Assembly (NCBI RefSeq): GCF_013375555.1
Contig: NZ_JABXWB010000001.1
Location: forward strand, 2,170,001 to 2,234,000
Origin: Sphingobium sp. EM0848
Lineage (GTDB): Bacteria; Pseudomonadota; Alphaproteobacteria; Sphingomonadales; Sphingomonadaceae
Direction of reading: 5' to 3'
DNA: 64,000 bases
A program made the translations under genes and the position numbers. This document shows positions 49,115-61,972 of this stretch, piece after piece. Numbering within the stretch: the first letter of the stretch is position 1; each line of letters opens with the position of its first letter. Below the pieces are notes generated by a model. That model worked only from the letters and a program-made list of their open reading frames with translations. It made no database searches and was not told the origin of the DNA.

Positions 49115-50299
49115 CTAAGGCGCAACCGTAATCGCCGTCGCGACAGGGAGGATGGCGGAATAGATGACGTTCACGAATTTTTGAATGTCTACCAATGGCG
49201 CATTGGAAACATATAGAACATCCTTGTCCTTGATAGGAAATGCCTGAGCAACAAAGAATATTCCTGGATCCTTCACGTCGATCTGGTAAATCACCGGAAG
49301 TTTTCCATCAGGTGTCAGACGCGCATTGACACGCATGGTAGGATCAACAGCCTCAGTATTCTCTAAACGAAAAATGAACACCCCGCGCGTATTGGCCCGA
49401 TTGTCCTGCAGCCCCGCAATTCTACCCAGAGCCTGCGACAAAGTGATGCCGGTCCCCTCGAATGGCAACTCTTCATTACGGCCCGCAGCACCCAGCGCGG
49501 TGAAGCTGTAAGGCTGGTACAGCGCGGTCACGACATCGTCGGGCTGCAAGCGGATGTTCTGGCGAGGATCCTTGATGACCCCCTCCAAAGGCATCGAAGC
49601 AATCCTTTCGCCGCGAGTGATCTGGACCGTCATTTTATTGATGGGCTGCTTAACACCGCCCACCGTAGCCAGCACATCCAGCAGGCGTTCGCCCCGCGCG
49701 GTCAGTGGAACGCGCGCGCTATTCGCGACATCGCCCACCACCGTCACATTGGTCGTGGCGCTGCGGACCGTCCGCACGACAACCTGCGGATCATGCGCCA
49801 TACCGATCAGTCGTTGCCTTATGGTCTGAGCAACCTGCTGCGGCGTCCGGCCCGCCGCCTGGACATAGCCGATGAACGGAATCGTGACACGACCGTCGCT
49901 ATCCACCATCTGCTCCGGCAGTGTGGTCCCGCGCGCCGTCGCACCGGACGAAACGATGCGTGGATCACCGCCGCCGGATCCGAACAACGCCGCAGGAGGC
50001 GCTTCCCAGACCGCAATGTCGAGTACATCACCCCGACCAATCATCGAACCCACCGGGATACCGTCCCCCATGGTGTCGGCAAAATGGGTGTTTCGTTCGC
50101 TGGCGATGACCCGCCGTGCCACCGCATCGGTTACCGGTATGATCTTTATATCGCCGTTGATGGATGTGCTTCCTACGTCGGCCAGCTTGTTCACCGCATG
50201 GGTGGAAGGGCCGCCCGCCGGCATGATCGAACAAGCGCTCGTTGCACAAACCGCTGCACCCAATAATGCAAGCCGTGGGGTACTAAAAATAGGATTCAT
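49115..50299 (-). CDS. Wza-like polysaccharide export lipoprotein
   Basis: 394 residues from the ATG at 50299 (a TTG seven codons upstream is unlikely). Lipobox CATSAC near residue 23. Poly_export domain: IGRGDVLDIAVWEAPP, VDSDGRVTIPFIGYVQAAGRTPQQVAQTIRQRL. SLBB repeats: VTVVGDVANSARVPLTARGERLLDVLATVGG, and a second copy around VVTALYQPYSFTALGAAGRNEELPFEGTGITLSQALGRIAG. Forms the outer-membrane export channel. The inner-membrane partner (Wzc-like) is not in this window. Confidence 0.93.
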   Translation of the reverse strand: MNPIFSTPRLALLGAAVCATSACSIMPAGGPSTHAVNKLADVGSTSINGDIKIIPVTDAVARRVIASERNTHFADTMGDGIPVGSMIGRGDVLDIAVWEAPPAALFGSGGGDPRIVSSGATARGTTLPEQMVDSDGRVTIPFIGYVQAAGRTPQQVAQTIRQRLIGMAHDPQVVVRTVRSATTNVTVVGDVANSARVPLTARGERLLDVLATVGGVKQPINKMTVQITRGERIASMPLEGVIKDPRQNIRLQPDDVVTALYQPYSFTALGAAGRNEELPFEGTGITLSQALGRIAGLQDNRANTRGVFIFRLENTEAVDPTMRVNARLTPDGKLPVIYQIDVKDPGIFFVAQAFPIKDKDVLYVSNAPLVDIQKFVNVIYSAILPVATAITVAP

Positions 50300-50412
50300 C
50301 CCTGATCCAATGACAAACAAGGCTCGGTCTGGCCCTTTTAAACTATATCCAACGTGCTAATGCACGAATAGCCAACGTGGAGCAAGCGTCGGCCAGTCCG
50401 CCTTTTACAGCC

Positions 50413-51516
50413 TCACGCTGCCATGACGCGGCGGTAGACGCCAAGTGTCCGCTCCACACACAGCTCCCAGCTATAGCCGGCCGCGACCCGCCGTCCGTCC
50501 GCGATGATCCGGCCACGCAGATCGCTGTCAAGCAGGCCCGCTCTTATCGCACCAGCGAAGCCATCGATATCGTCGGGATCGATCATCAGAGCCGCGCCCC
50601 GTGTGATTTCGGGGAGGCAGGAACGATTGGCGGCGATCACCGGCACACCGCTCGCCATCGCTTCCACGGGGGGCAGGCCGAACCCCTCATAGATGGACGG
50701 ATAGAGGAAGATAGCCGCATTGGCATAGAGGATCGGCAACTGTGCTTCCGGCACATAACCCAGGAACCGGATCTTGCCCCCGGCCCGGTTGATCAGGTCG
50801 TGGATTTCCTCATTATGCCAGCCACTGGCGCCCGCGAGCACAAAGGGCACGGATATGTCCCCGCGCTCCGTCGCCAACAGGAAAGCACGGATGGCATTGA
50901 CAAGCTTCTTGCGCGGTTCAAGCGTGGCCACGGACAAACAATAGCCACCAGACTGAAGCCCGAAACCCTCGAGCACCGCCCGCGCGGCGATGGACCGGTT
51001 ATGCGGCCCAAAGTCCGGCGAAACGCCTAGGGGGATGGCGGTGACGGCGGTGACGTCGACGCCGAACCGCTCACATAATTCCGTCTTCACAGTCTGGCTG
51101 TCGGTAATGATATGCCGCGCCCGACGCAGCGAACTCGGGAAATGCTCGTCAAAATATCGGCGCCGTTCCTCGGGATGCGTTTCGGGGAACAGAAAGACCG
51201 ACAGGTCATGAACCGTTATCACGCCCCGTTGCGCGCCTTCGGGTAGGAAGAAATTGGGGCCGTGGAGGAGCCGCCGGTCGAATTCGCGCCGTGAGCGCCA
51301 GCGCGCCAGCCGTTTCCAGCTCCGCAAAGGATTGCGGATGTGGGGCGCCTCCTCGATCAGGAACGGCGCATAATCCTTCAGCCAGCGCTGGTTACGGAAA
51401 TAAGCGAGATCAACCACTTCCGGATGGCGGGAAAGATAGGTGCACAGATTGAGCGTGTAACGACCGATCCCCGAAAGCTGCGGTGTGAGGGAATCGATAT
51501 TGAGCGCGAGCCTCAT
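50413..51516 (-). CDS. Family 4 glycosyltransferase
   Basis: 367 residues. N-terminal MRLALNIDSLTPQLSGIGRYTLNL (nucleotide-binding loop with G-IGRY), middle VITVHDLSVFLFPE and IITDSQTVKTEL, C-terminal YCLSVATLEPRKKLVNAIRAF and LYPSIYEGFGLPPVEAMASGVPVIA, the EGFGLP sugar-nucleotide motif of GT4 mannosyl- or rhamnosyltransferases. The start overlaps the rmd stop. It may transfer the D-rhamnose made by the neighbouring enzymes. Confidence 0.92.
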   Translation of the reverse strand: MRLALNIDSLTPQLSGIGRYTLNLCTYLSRHPEVVDLAYFRNQRWLKDYAPFLIEEAPHIRNPLRSWKRLARWRSRREFDRRLLHGPNFFLPEGAQRGVITVHDLSVFLFPETHPEERRRYFDEHFPSSLRRARHIITDSQTVKTELCERFGVDVTAVTAIPLGVSPDFGPHNRSIAARAVLEGFGLQSGGYCLSVATLEPRKKLVNAIRAFLLATERGDISVPFVLAGASGWHNEEIHDLINRAGGKIRFLGYVPEAQLPILYANAAIFLYPSIYEGFGLPPVEAMASGVPVIAANRSCLPEITRGAALMIDPDDIDGFAGAIRAGLLDSDLRGRIIADGRRVAAGYSWELCVERTLGVYRRVMAA

Positions 51517-52409
51517 CCGTCCGCCAGCATCCAGGCAATCGTGTCCTCGACCGGAATCGCATCGACCGGACCAATTACCTGCTCGAGGGCCGCCTTGCTC
51601 CCTGCGAGAGTCTTCACTTCGTCGCGACGGACGAGATTGGGATCAATCTCGATCTCGATGCGATGACCCGTCTTCTCTTCGGCCATTGCGATGATATCCC
51701 GCAACAGATGTGCTTCGCCCGAGCAAATATTAAACGTACCGCCCAAGGACTCCTCGCATTCAAGAAGCCGAATGTAGCAATCCACCAGCGTACGCACGTC
51801 CGAGAAATCACGGGCCACGTCGATGTTTCCTAGGCGGATGGACGGTGCCTTGCTACGAAAATGCTCCACGATCTTGGGCAGCAAAAACTGCTGGGATTGG
51901 CCGCGCCCCGTATAGTTGAAAGGCCGGGTCACGATGATCGGCAGCCGCCCGCTATAAATCCGCGCGAGGGACTCGACCGCCTGCTTGCTGATGCCATAAT
52001 CATTGGCAGGCTGCGACGGCATGTCCTCGCTCAATATGCCTTCCCGCCTATTGCCATAGACGTTTGCGCTGCTCGCCACCAATATTCGGGAGGGCATGAC
52101 GTCCGCACGCGACAGGAGGTCGAGCAGGTTGCGGGTGCCGATGATGTTCGCCTGGTAAAGCTCCGTCACATCGGCATGCGCCACGAAGGATATCGCCGCG
52201 AGATGCACGACCCAGTCGGCACGACAGGTCGTAATCATCTCCTGAAGCGCAGCGACGTCGGTCAAATCGCAGGCGTGGACTTCCACACCATTCTCCAACA
52301 CGCCCGCCGTCCGGGACAAGCCTATGACATGATGCCGACGCTCAAGAAGCGCCGACGACAGATAACGGCCCGTGAAACCGTCAGCACCAGTGATCAGAAC
52401 CTTGGCCAT
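51513..52409 (-). CDS. rmd: GDP-4-keto-6-deoxymannose reductase (Rmd-like)
   Basis: 298 residues. VLITGADGFTGRYLSSAL is the Rossmann NAD(P) site. Catalytic SSANVYG (Ser/Thr) and YGISKQAVE (YxxxK, near 139-143), then RPFNYTGRGQSQQFLLPKI, which is typical of Rmd and related short-chain epimerase/reductases. Follows gmd directly. Together they give GDP-D-rhamnose from GDP-mannose. A GDP-fucose route would need an epimerase-reductase; the RPFNYTGRGQ block favours Rmd. Confidence 0.88.
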   Translation of the reverse strand: MAKVLITGADGFTGRYLSSALLERRHHVIGLSRTAGVLENGVEVHACDLTDVAALQEMITTCRADWVVHLAAISFVAHADVTELYQANIIGTRNLLDLLSRADVMPSRILVASSANVYGNRREGILSEDMPSQPANDYGISKQAVESLARIYSGRLPIIVTRPFNYTGRGQSQQFLLPKIVEHFRSKAPSIRLGNIDVARDFSDVRTLVDCYIRLLECEESLGGTFNICSGEAHLLRDIIAMAEEKTGHRIEIEIDPNLVRRDEVKTLAGSKAALEQVIGPVDAIPVEDTIAWMLADG

Positions 52410-52449
52410 TACTCAGGGCTCGTTAGGTAGGGATGCAAAAGAAGGACAG

Positions 52450-55804
<3,355 letters not shown>

Positions 55805-55819
55805 GGCTGACAACCGCCT

Positions 55820-56680
55820 TTAGGATATCGATCGGGACTGAGAGCTGAGATTGTTACGATCCAGCACAGGCGTAAAAACTATCTCCTCCTGACCAACCAT
55901 CGGGAGCGGCTTGCGGACAACGATGAGATCGTGAAGCGACGAGCCGATGTTACCGCCCATCCAGCAACCATATTCCACCTTCATGATCGCGAGGCCGGCT
56001 TCCCAAGCCATGTTTTCGAGCAATTGCTTGTCAAACGCGATGAACGCCAGCGGATCGCTCTTTTCGCCCCACAGAACCTCGCCATTGTCGACATAGGCCT
56101 TGTCGGCAAGCGGGAAGATCGTCTGGCGATGGTCGATCATCTTGCGTGAGAATTCAGTGAGGGTGAAGCAGGTGAACAGGAAATATCCACCAGGTGCGAG
56201 CATCGCCTCGACGAGCTTCAGAAGATCCACGAAGTCCTTGCGATCAATGTGCGTGAACACCGAAAATGCATAGGCAATGTTGAAGTAGTTCTTGTAATCC
56301 TGCTTAATCTGCGTGAGCGGCTTACGGAACTGATCCCCGATGAACTGGTCATAATGGTCGTTCGCGCCTTCGATTAGGTCGAAGCTGACCCCAGGAAAAT
56401 GAGGCGCGATATTTTCCTGACAGAAAGAAATGACAGGAGGCATGATATCCATGCCGACGACCTTTGCCGGAGCACCGCCGCGCAGTAACGAAAGCATGCC
56501 ACGACCGATACCGCATCCGAAATCAAGCACCCGGGACTCAGACGAAACGGGCATCATGCGGCGGATGATGTCGGCGCTTGCATCGCCGACGGCCTCGGGG
56601 TCCGATCCGCCGACCCAGTCATTCATTTCCGTCGACCGCATCTTCTCGAAAATTGCAGAAATCACGCTGATATCCCCCAT
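55820..56680 (-). CDS. Class I SAM-dependent methyltransferase
   Basis: 286 residues from the ATG at 56680 (MGDISVISAIFEKMRSTEMNDWVGG), a family-like start; the frame is open 30 codons further up. SAM-binding motif SRVLDFGCGIGRGMLSLL near 50-68, then VVGMDIMPPVISFCQ and AYAFSVFTHIDRKDFVDLL, LAPGGYFLFTCFTL. Heads the leftward polysaccharide operon, 15 bp before the large glycosyltransferase. Likely O-methylates or caps a sugar; the acceptor is unknown. Confidence 0.85.
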   Translation of the reverse strand: MGDISVISAIFEKMRSTEMNDWVGGSDPEAVGDASADIIRRMMPVSSESRVLDFGCGIGRGMLSLLRGGAPAKVVGMDIMPPVISFCQENIAPHFPGVSFDLIEGANDHYDQFIGDQFRKPLTQIKQDYKNYFNIAYAFSVFTHIDRKDFVDLLKLVEAMLAPGGYFLFTCFTLTEFSRKMIDHRQTIFPLADKAYVDNGEVLWGEKSDPLAFIAFDKQLLENMAWEAGLAIMKVEYGCWMGGNIGSSLHDLIVVRKPLPMVGQEEIVFTPVLDRNNLSSQSRSIS

Positions 56681-56956
56681 ATAAACTTCGGCGATGACGA
56701 ACAAAACGACCGCATCATTTTCAAAATCGATCTTGCGGCCGCAGACTGAAATGTTGCAGAAACATGACACTTATTGTCCATGAACAAGCCCTTGCGTCTT
56801 CGGTTAATCGACCTATCCCGCGCCGCGCAAGCGCTATTCAACACTCGCGACAAATATGTCCCTGCCACACCCCGCATAGTCGAATGGCATTGCATCCCAA
56901 CCTCCACACGCTATCACGAGCGCCCTGTTCGCTGCAGTCTCGCGAGCGCAGCTTAA

Positions 56957-57721
56957 ATGCTCGTAATGCAATTGGAAAGTTTGATGACGAAGCAGGCTGA
57001 GAGGGAATATCTAGCGAAGTTAGGAGATGCCGGCGCCCAACATTCGCTTGGCAAGCCCTTCTCCAACGAGGATTGCGGCCTGACGCTGAGTTCGATCGGC
57101 ACCGTCATGGCCTTGATGCCCCCTGCCCCGGCCAGCATTCTGGACCTGGGCTGCGGTGGCGGCTGGACCAGCATCTTCTTCGCCAAAAGGGGTTATGACG
57201 TCACCGGGCAGGATATCGCTGATGACATGATCGATCTTGCGCGGCGGAACAGCGAGATCAACGCCATTCAGCACAAGGCTCAGTTCGTGCTGGGCGATTA
57301 TGAGACGCTGGATTTCACCGAAAGCTTCGACTGTGCGGTGTTCTTCGACAGCCTTCACCATGCGGACGATCCGCAACTCGCCATTTCCTGCGCTTATCGC
57401 GCCCTCAAGCCGGGCGGCATCCTAATCACCCACGAGCCGGGCGAGGGCCATTCGACCGCCCCCTGGTCGATTCTGGCCATGGAGGAATTCGGTGTGAACG
57501 AGCGAGATATGCCGCCGCACCTCATTGCCGATTGCGCCCTTACTGCGGGCTTTCGCCAGTTACGCGTGTTCCCGATGCAGCACGATATCCACGAGGTATT
57601 TTACGGCGCGCCGCCACCCCGCCTGTTCAGTCGAAAGGGTCTACGGCTAGCCAGGCGCGTTCTATCCATGCTGTTCACGCCCAACATGCGGTGCGGCTCG
57701 ATTGTCGTGATGACGAAATAG
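56957..57721 (+). CDS. Class I SAM-dependent methyltransferase
   Basis: 254 residues (start at 56957, or the in-frame ATGs at 56966 or 56984). SILDLGCGGGWTSIFFAKRGYDVTGQDIADDMIDLARRN is a full SAM-binding motif. CAVFFDSLHHADDPQLAISCAYRALKPGGILITHEPG is the typical UbiE/COQ5-type middle. The C-terminus is basic. First gene of the rightward three-gene set, divergent from the operon at 56680, with 276 bp between them. Confidence 0.85.
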   Translation: MLVMQLESLMTKQAEREYLAKLGDAGAQHSLGKPFSNEDCGLTLSSIGTVMALMPPAPASILDLGCGGGWTSIFFAKRGYDVTGQDIADDMIDLARRNSEINAIQHKAQFVLGDYETLDFTESFDCAVFFDSLHHADDPQLAISCAYRALKPGGILITHEPGEGHSTAPWSILAMEEFGVNERDMPPHLIADCALTAGFRQLRVFPMQHDIHEVFYGAPPPRLFSRKGLRLARRVLSMLFTPNMRCGSIVVMTK

Positions 57722-57735
57722 CGGAACCCTTTGTG

Positions 57736-59760
57736 ATGCCCCCCCCTTTCCCAGACATGCCAGCTTCGCCTCGATATTCCTGCGTGACGGACTATGGGAG
57801 CCTTTACGCACAAAACTATTTCGCACATGATACGCAATCGACATCTTTCGACCTCGCCAGCGTGCCGGACATGGTGGCTTCCCTTGCGCAGAAGCATGGG
57901 GACGCCCTCCTCGATCTGGGTGGCGGCAATGGGGTATTGGCAACCCTGCTCAGGGATCGCGGACTAAAGGCGTTCACCGTCGATGCGGCCGACCGGGAAC
58001 AGGAGCATTACGCTCATTATGATCTGGCGAGCCATAATCCGGAAGCGGTGGGTATGCTGCTATCCCGCTTGCACGCATCGTTGGGTTTGAACTGGATCGT
58101 CACCTGCCTGGATGTGGCGGAACATATCGACCGGGAACATCTCGCCGACTTCCTGCTCAACCTCCGGCACTTGACGACCCACGATTGCATCATCTCGATC
58201 TCGACCCGGCCCAGTTCGATGGGAAACCGGTTCCACTCTTCGGTACTTCCCATCTCGACCTGGCAGAAAATGCTCTCCCTTGCGGGGTTCGAGATCGTGG
58301 CCGAGAATCTCTTTGCGGCGGTCAATCAAGGACATCGTTTTCAGGGCGACACGGAGCAGATCGGTGCCGTGGCCCATTGGGAAAGGGTCAACCCCTTCCG
58401 CGATGCCAATGCGCATCAGCATTATCTGCTCATCCGGCAGAATGCGGCATCACCCGACGCACAGGGGTTGCGCGATTCCATCGCCGGCCTTCTCGACATT
58501 CGTTATCGCAATGTCAAGCGCGGTTCGATCACCGTTCCCTTCCCCCCCACATTTTTCAATGTCAATTTCATCCAGGACTGGTCTTTCGTGCGACCGATCA
58601 TGGATGTGTATCCCGCCCGGCGCCTGCATCTTCTCTTTCGGAAGGATTGCATCGCACCGCAATATCTTCACCTGCTCCGCAATTATTGTGAGCGCACCGC
58701 CACGCCCTATGCCGTGATCGGCAGCGTCATGGAGGGTTCCTCGGTGTTGTCCGACTGGGGTTGCGGTGCGAATTCGCTCTTCATGACAGCCACCGAAGGG
58801 CTTCCTTCGCCCACCCATGCGATGAACGCGCTCGTCGCCTGCGAAGCCGGGATAATAGGCGCGACCACCTTATCGCTCCAACATGGCGTAAACATCTCGC
58901 AGGCTTTCTCCTCATCATGCGACATCGTCGGCACCTGGGATCGAAAGACCGCGAATAGGCTGCTCGACCGAATGGACGGAGAAGGCCATCCTGCAGTCCA
59001 TGCCGTCGGCAACTTCAAATTCCTCGACGCATTGATACCGCCCGGCGATGGCGGCCTGTCGGCCCGGCTCGGCAGTTGGACCTGCGCATTCGAGGCGGTG
59101 TATCTCATAGGCCTGAATCTTCACTGGAAGATGCATGAACATGGCGAGGCGGCCACCTATGAATGGGTGCGCAGAACGATTCACCGGAACGCCAACTGCC
59201 TGTTCATCCTTCGTCCGCATCCGGACGATCATAGCATCTACGCCATGGCGGACCTCCTCCATGCCCCCAATATCCTGCTTCTGGACGATATGACCCTGCT
59301 CGCCATGGACGTTTCGATCAGCCGGTTGATGCAGGATGTAGACGGCGTCATCTCCACCAATTCCAGCCTGCACATCGATGCCATGGCTGCCGGAAAGCCG
59401 ACCGTTATGCTGCCCGCACAACCCGGACTGGCGGAACGGGGCGGACTACTTGACAGCTCATGGCCGACAAGGACTGGCAACGCGCCCGAAACGATCAGCG
59501 AAGAGGAGTGGTCGACGGGCAATCTGCCGAACGCGCTCAATATCCCGGCTGAAGTCGATCCCGAATGGTTCGCCCCGAGCGCTGAGGTGCTGCAAACCCT
59601 GGCCACACTGGCACCCCACCCCAAGCGCCAGCCCGAGATCGTGGTGCGCGCCACTTCGGCCCTGGTAGTTGCGGGGAACAGACAACTCTCCTTTAATCGT
59701 CATCCGCATCAGGACATGACACTTCTTTCGGCAGCGCTCAGCGCCTTTGTCGGTGGCTGA
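57736..59760 (+). CDS. Methyltransferase-glycosyltransferase fusion (GT-B)
   Basis: 674 residues from the ATG at 57736, 14 bp after the previous stop. Residues 1-240: class I methyltransferase (DALLDLGGGNGVLATLLRDRGLKAFTVDA; WIVTCLDVAEHIDREHLADFLLNL). The remainder has a GT-B-like or capsule-synthesis-like pattern: LSLQHGVNISQAFSSSCDIVGTWD, CLFILRPHPDDHSIYAMADLL, DVDGVISTNSSLHIDAMAAGKPTVMLP. The C-terminal third resembles CDP-glycerophosphotransferase and surface-polysaccharide GT-B enzymes. The exact sugar is unknown. Confidence 0.8.
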   Translation: MPPPFPDMPASPRYSCVTDYGSLYAQNYFAHDTQSTSFDLASVPDMVASLAQKHGDALLDLGGGNGVLATLLRDRGLKAFTVDAADREQEHYAHYDLASHNPEAVGMLLSRLHASLGLNWIVTCLDVAEHIDREHLADFLLNLRHLTTHDCIISISTRPSSMGNRFHSSVLPISTWQKMLSLAGFEIVAENLFAAVNQGHRFQGDTEQIGAVAHWERVNPFRDANAHQHYLLIRQNAASPDAQGLRDSIAGLLDIRYRNVKRGSITVPFPPTFFNVNFIQDWSFVRPIMDVYPARRLHLLFRKDCIAPQYLHLLRNYCERTATPYAVIGSVMEGSSVLSDWGCGANSLFMTATEGLPSPTHAMNALVACEAGIIGATTLSLQHGVNISQAFSSSCDIVGTWDRKTANRLLDRMDGEGHPAVHAVGNFKFLDALIPPGDGGLSARLGSWTCAFEAVYLIGLNLHWKMHEHGEAATYEWVRRTIHRNANCLFILRPHPDDHSIYAMADLLHAPNILLLDDMTLLAMDVSISRLMQDVDGVISTNSSLHIDAMAAGKPTVMLPAQPGLAERGGLLDSSWPTRTGNAPETISEEEWSTGNLPNALNIPAEVDPEWFAPSAEVLQTLATLAPHPKRQPEIVVRATSALVVAGNRQLSFNRHPHQDMTLLSAALSAFVGG

Positions 59761-59819
59761 CGCGCTTATCAATGCGCATCCGGCCTGATAGAACCGACAG
59801 TATCGTCACGGGGAACAAA

Positions 59820-61691
59820 ATGACGCTCTACCATCTTCCTGAGGTCTATCGATCGCGCGATGCGGTTTCCTATTTCTCGGATATCCAACCGACCCAGGGC
59901 GCCCCCCTCTATCAGCCGGAAGTCTATGAGGTCGCCGAGTATTTCCTCCGCAAGACGGGTCGATCGACGGTAATCGATTTCGGTTGTGGTATGGCCTCCA
60001 AGCTGGTGTGCTTGCCGGCCGCCCACCGCATCGGCGTCGATTTCGGGTCGAATATCGAATATTGCCGAGCTCATCACGAGGGGGCCGGCGAATGGATCGA
60101 AGCTGATTTCTCCGATACCGGGTCGATTACCCTTGCGGATCGTGCGGGGCCGGACTGCGTGGTGATCTGCGCCGACGTTGTCGAGCATCTTCTGGACCCC
60201 CGTCCTCTCCTGCAGATTTTAGCGGCATGCTATGCCAAGGGTGCAGTCGTGCTGACGAGCACGCCGGATCGCATCCGGGCATGGGGGAAGGATCATAATG
60301 GCCCCCCACCAAACCCGTCCCATGTCCGGGAATGGGCGCTTGAGGAATATCGCGGGCTGCTGGAAGACAATGGGCTCCCCTGCGTCTATTCGGGCTACAC
60401 ATTCGACAATGACCGGGATCTACAACTCGAAACGATCATCACCATTCATGACAAGTCCGCTGCGCCGGACATGGCTGGAGACGCCCCGCCGATAACGCGG
60501 CCGCTGGCCATATTGGCGCTCTATAACGAGGCGGATTGCATCGAGCAGGTGATCCGAGATTGGGTGGTACAGGGTTGCGATGTCCATGTGATCGACAATT
60601 GGTCCAACGATTCTAGCTGGGACATACTGGACCGGATCGCCGCGGAAGCGCCGGAGAGGATCACAGTAGAGCGTTTTCCGGAACATCCCGGCCCGCATTA
60701 TGAGTGGCGCGACATATTGCGTCATAAGGAAATGATCGCGGCGGCTCATCCGGGGCGCTGGATCATCCATACCGACGCAGACGAATTGAGGCGTTCGTTC
60801 TTCCCCGGCGTGCCAATGGATCGCGCCTTGAAAATCGTCCAGGACGCCGGTGCCAACCGTGTCAATTTTACGCTCATCAATTTCCGGCCTACGCCCGAGC
60901 ATCCCGATCTCTCACTCGACCTAGATGCCACTGGCGGTTTTTTCGAATTCGCATCCAAACCCGATGAATTCGACCAGGCCAAGGCTTGGCTGCAGCCCGG
61001 GCAGCAGGTCGATCTGGTTTCCAGCGGTGGGCATGTCGCGAACTTCGAAGGTGCCGTGGAATTTCCCTATCGATTCCTTCTCAAGCATTTCCCAATCCGC
61101 TCACCCGATCATGGCCGTCGTAAAGTTATGATGGAAAGAAAGGGGCGTTGGTCGCCCGAAGAACGCGCAATGGGATGGCATATTCAATATGACGGCTATC
61201 ACGCCGGATCGCGCTACCTCTGGAATGCCGCCGATCTATTCCTCTTCACCGATGCGTTTTGGGAGAACCATGGCCTCGCAGTCATCACCGATATCGCGAA
61301 GGATGGCCTGCGTGGTACATCGCGGTCCGATCCGCCATCCGCCCTACCCTCCTTCTCGGTTGAGGAGATTGCCGATCACTTGGCCGTGCTGATTGCCCGG
61401 ATGGGTTCGATCGAGGCAGGCTGGGAGACAGCCCTACTAGAGCAACAGAAGCACAGGGCCGATGTCGAAGGCATGATCCAGCAGATGCGGGCAGCCCATG
61501 AGAGCCAGATTGCCGCGCTGACGGAAGGGCGGACTGCCGAACGCAATGCTTACGATCATGTCGTCGGGATATTGACGCAGCGCATATTTGCCCTGGAGGA
61601 AATGCTGGCCACCATTCGCGACGACATGGCCGTCAAGGAACAGACGCTGAATCGGCGCTACAGAACGGCCATCAGGCGCCAGCAATTCTAG
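59820..61691 (+). CDS. Methyltransferase-GT2 fusion with coiled-coil tail
   Basis: 623 residues from the ATG at 59820, with GGGGA upstream; an in-frame ATG at 59772 is possible. Residues 1-215: class I methyltransferase (STVIDFGCGMASKLVCLPAAHRIGVDFG; CVVICADVVEHLLDPRPLLQILAAC). Residues about 225-500: GT2-like, LAILALYNEADCIEQVIRDWVVQGCDVHVIDNWSNDSSWDIL and WIIHTDADELRRSF (DAD). The last 80 residues form a coiled coil (EEMLATIRDDMAVKEQTLNRRYR). Last gene of the rightward set. Confidence 0.8.
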   Translation: MTLYHLPEVYRSRDAVSYFSDIQPTQGAPLYQPEVYEVAEYFLRKTGRSTVIDFGCGMASKLVCLPAAHRIGVDFGSNIEYCRAHHEGAGEWIEADFSDTGSITLADRAGPDCVVICADVVEHLLDPRPLLQILAACYAKGAVVLTSTPDRIRAWGKDHNGPPPNPSHVREWALEEYRGLLEDNGLPCVYSGYTFDNDRDLQLETIITIHDKSAAPDMAGDAPPITRPLAILALYNEADCIEQVIRDWVVQGCDVHVIDNWSNDSSWDILDRIAAEAPERITVERFPEHPGPHYEWRDILRHKEMIAAAHPGRWIIHTDADELRRSFFPGVPMDRALKIVQDAGANRVNFTLINFRPTPEHPDLSLDLDATGGFFEFASKPDEFDQAKAWLQPGQQVDLVSSGGHVANFEGAVEFPYRFLLKHFPIRSPDHGRRKVMMERKGRWSPEERAMGWHIQYDGYHAGSRYLWNAADLFLFTDAFWENHGLAVITDIAKDGLRGTSRSDPPSALPSFSVEEIADHLAVLIARMGSIEAGWETALLEQQKHRADVEGMIQQMRAAHESQIAALTEGRTAERNAYDHVVGILTQRIFALEEMLATIRDDMAVKEQTLNRRYRTAIRRQQF

Positions 61692-61727
61692 ATCTGGATG
61701 GACGTTAGACTGATTCAAGCTACCTGC

Positions 61728-61797
61728 GTTCGCTTCGAGCGAAGTCGAGAAGCGGATAGAGCAATGCCCGCGTTTCTCGACTTCGCTCGAAACGAAC
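61728..61797. repeat. Large inverted repeat, possible bidirectional terminator
   Basis: GTTCGCTTCGAGCGAAGTCG (61728 onward, 27 bases in all to 61754) is mirrored at 61771-61797 (CGTTTCTCGACTTCGCTCGA...), 25 of 27 matching, with a 16-base centre. It lies between convergent genes ending at 61691 and 61973. The arm TTTCTCGACTTCGCTCGAAACGAA is familiar to me from intergenic repeats in sphingomonad genomes, but I could not check. Confidence 0.7.
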
Positions 61798-61972
61798 AGA
61801 TCAAAGTAAAGTCATCTCGCTCTAGGTAGACAACGAGGGAGGCGGCGGCACCGCGGCTCGCCTCTTCCCGCTATCCGGGTCTATCTGCCACAAGCCTTGA
61901 AAGCCAGGCCTGTGCTTCAAAGGACCCACACGGAGAGAACAAGCGTGCCCTCTCCGTGCGCCCTCTCGCTAG

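Noticed and set aside
48832..49125. Hydrophobic minus-strand ORF of 97 codons
   Set aside because: Only a TTG start, overlaps the end of the wza-like gene and the IS110 remnant, no homology seen.
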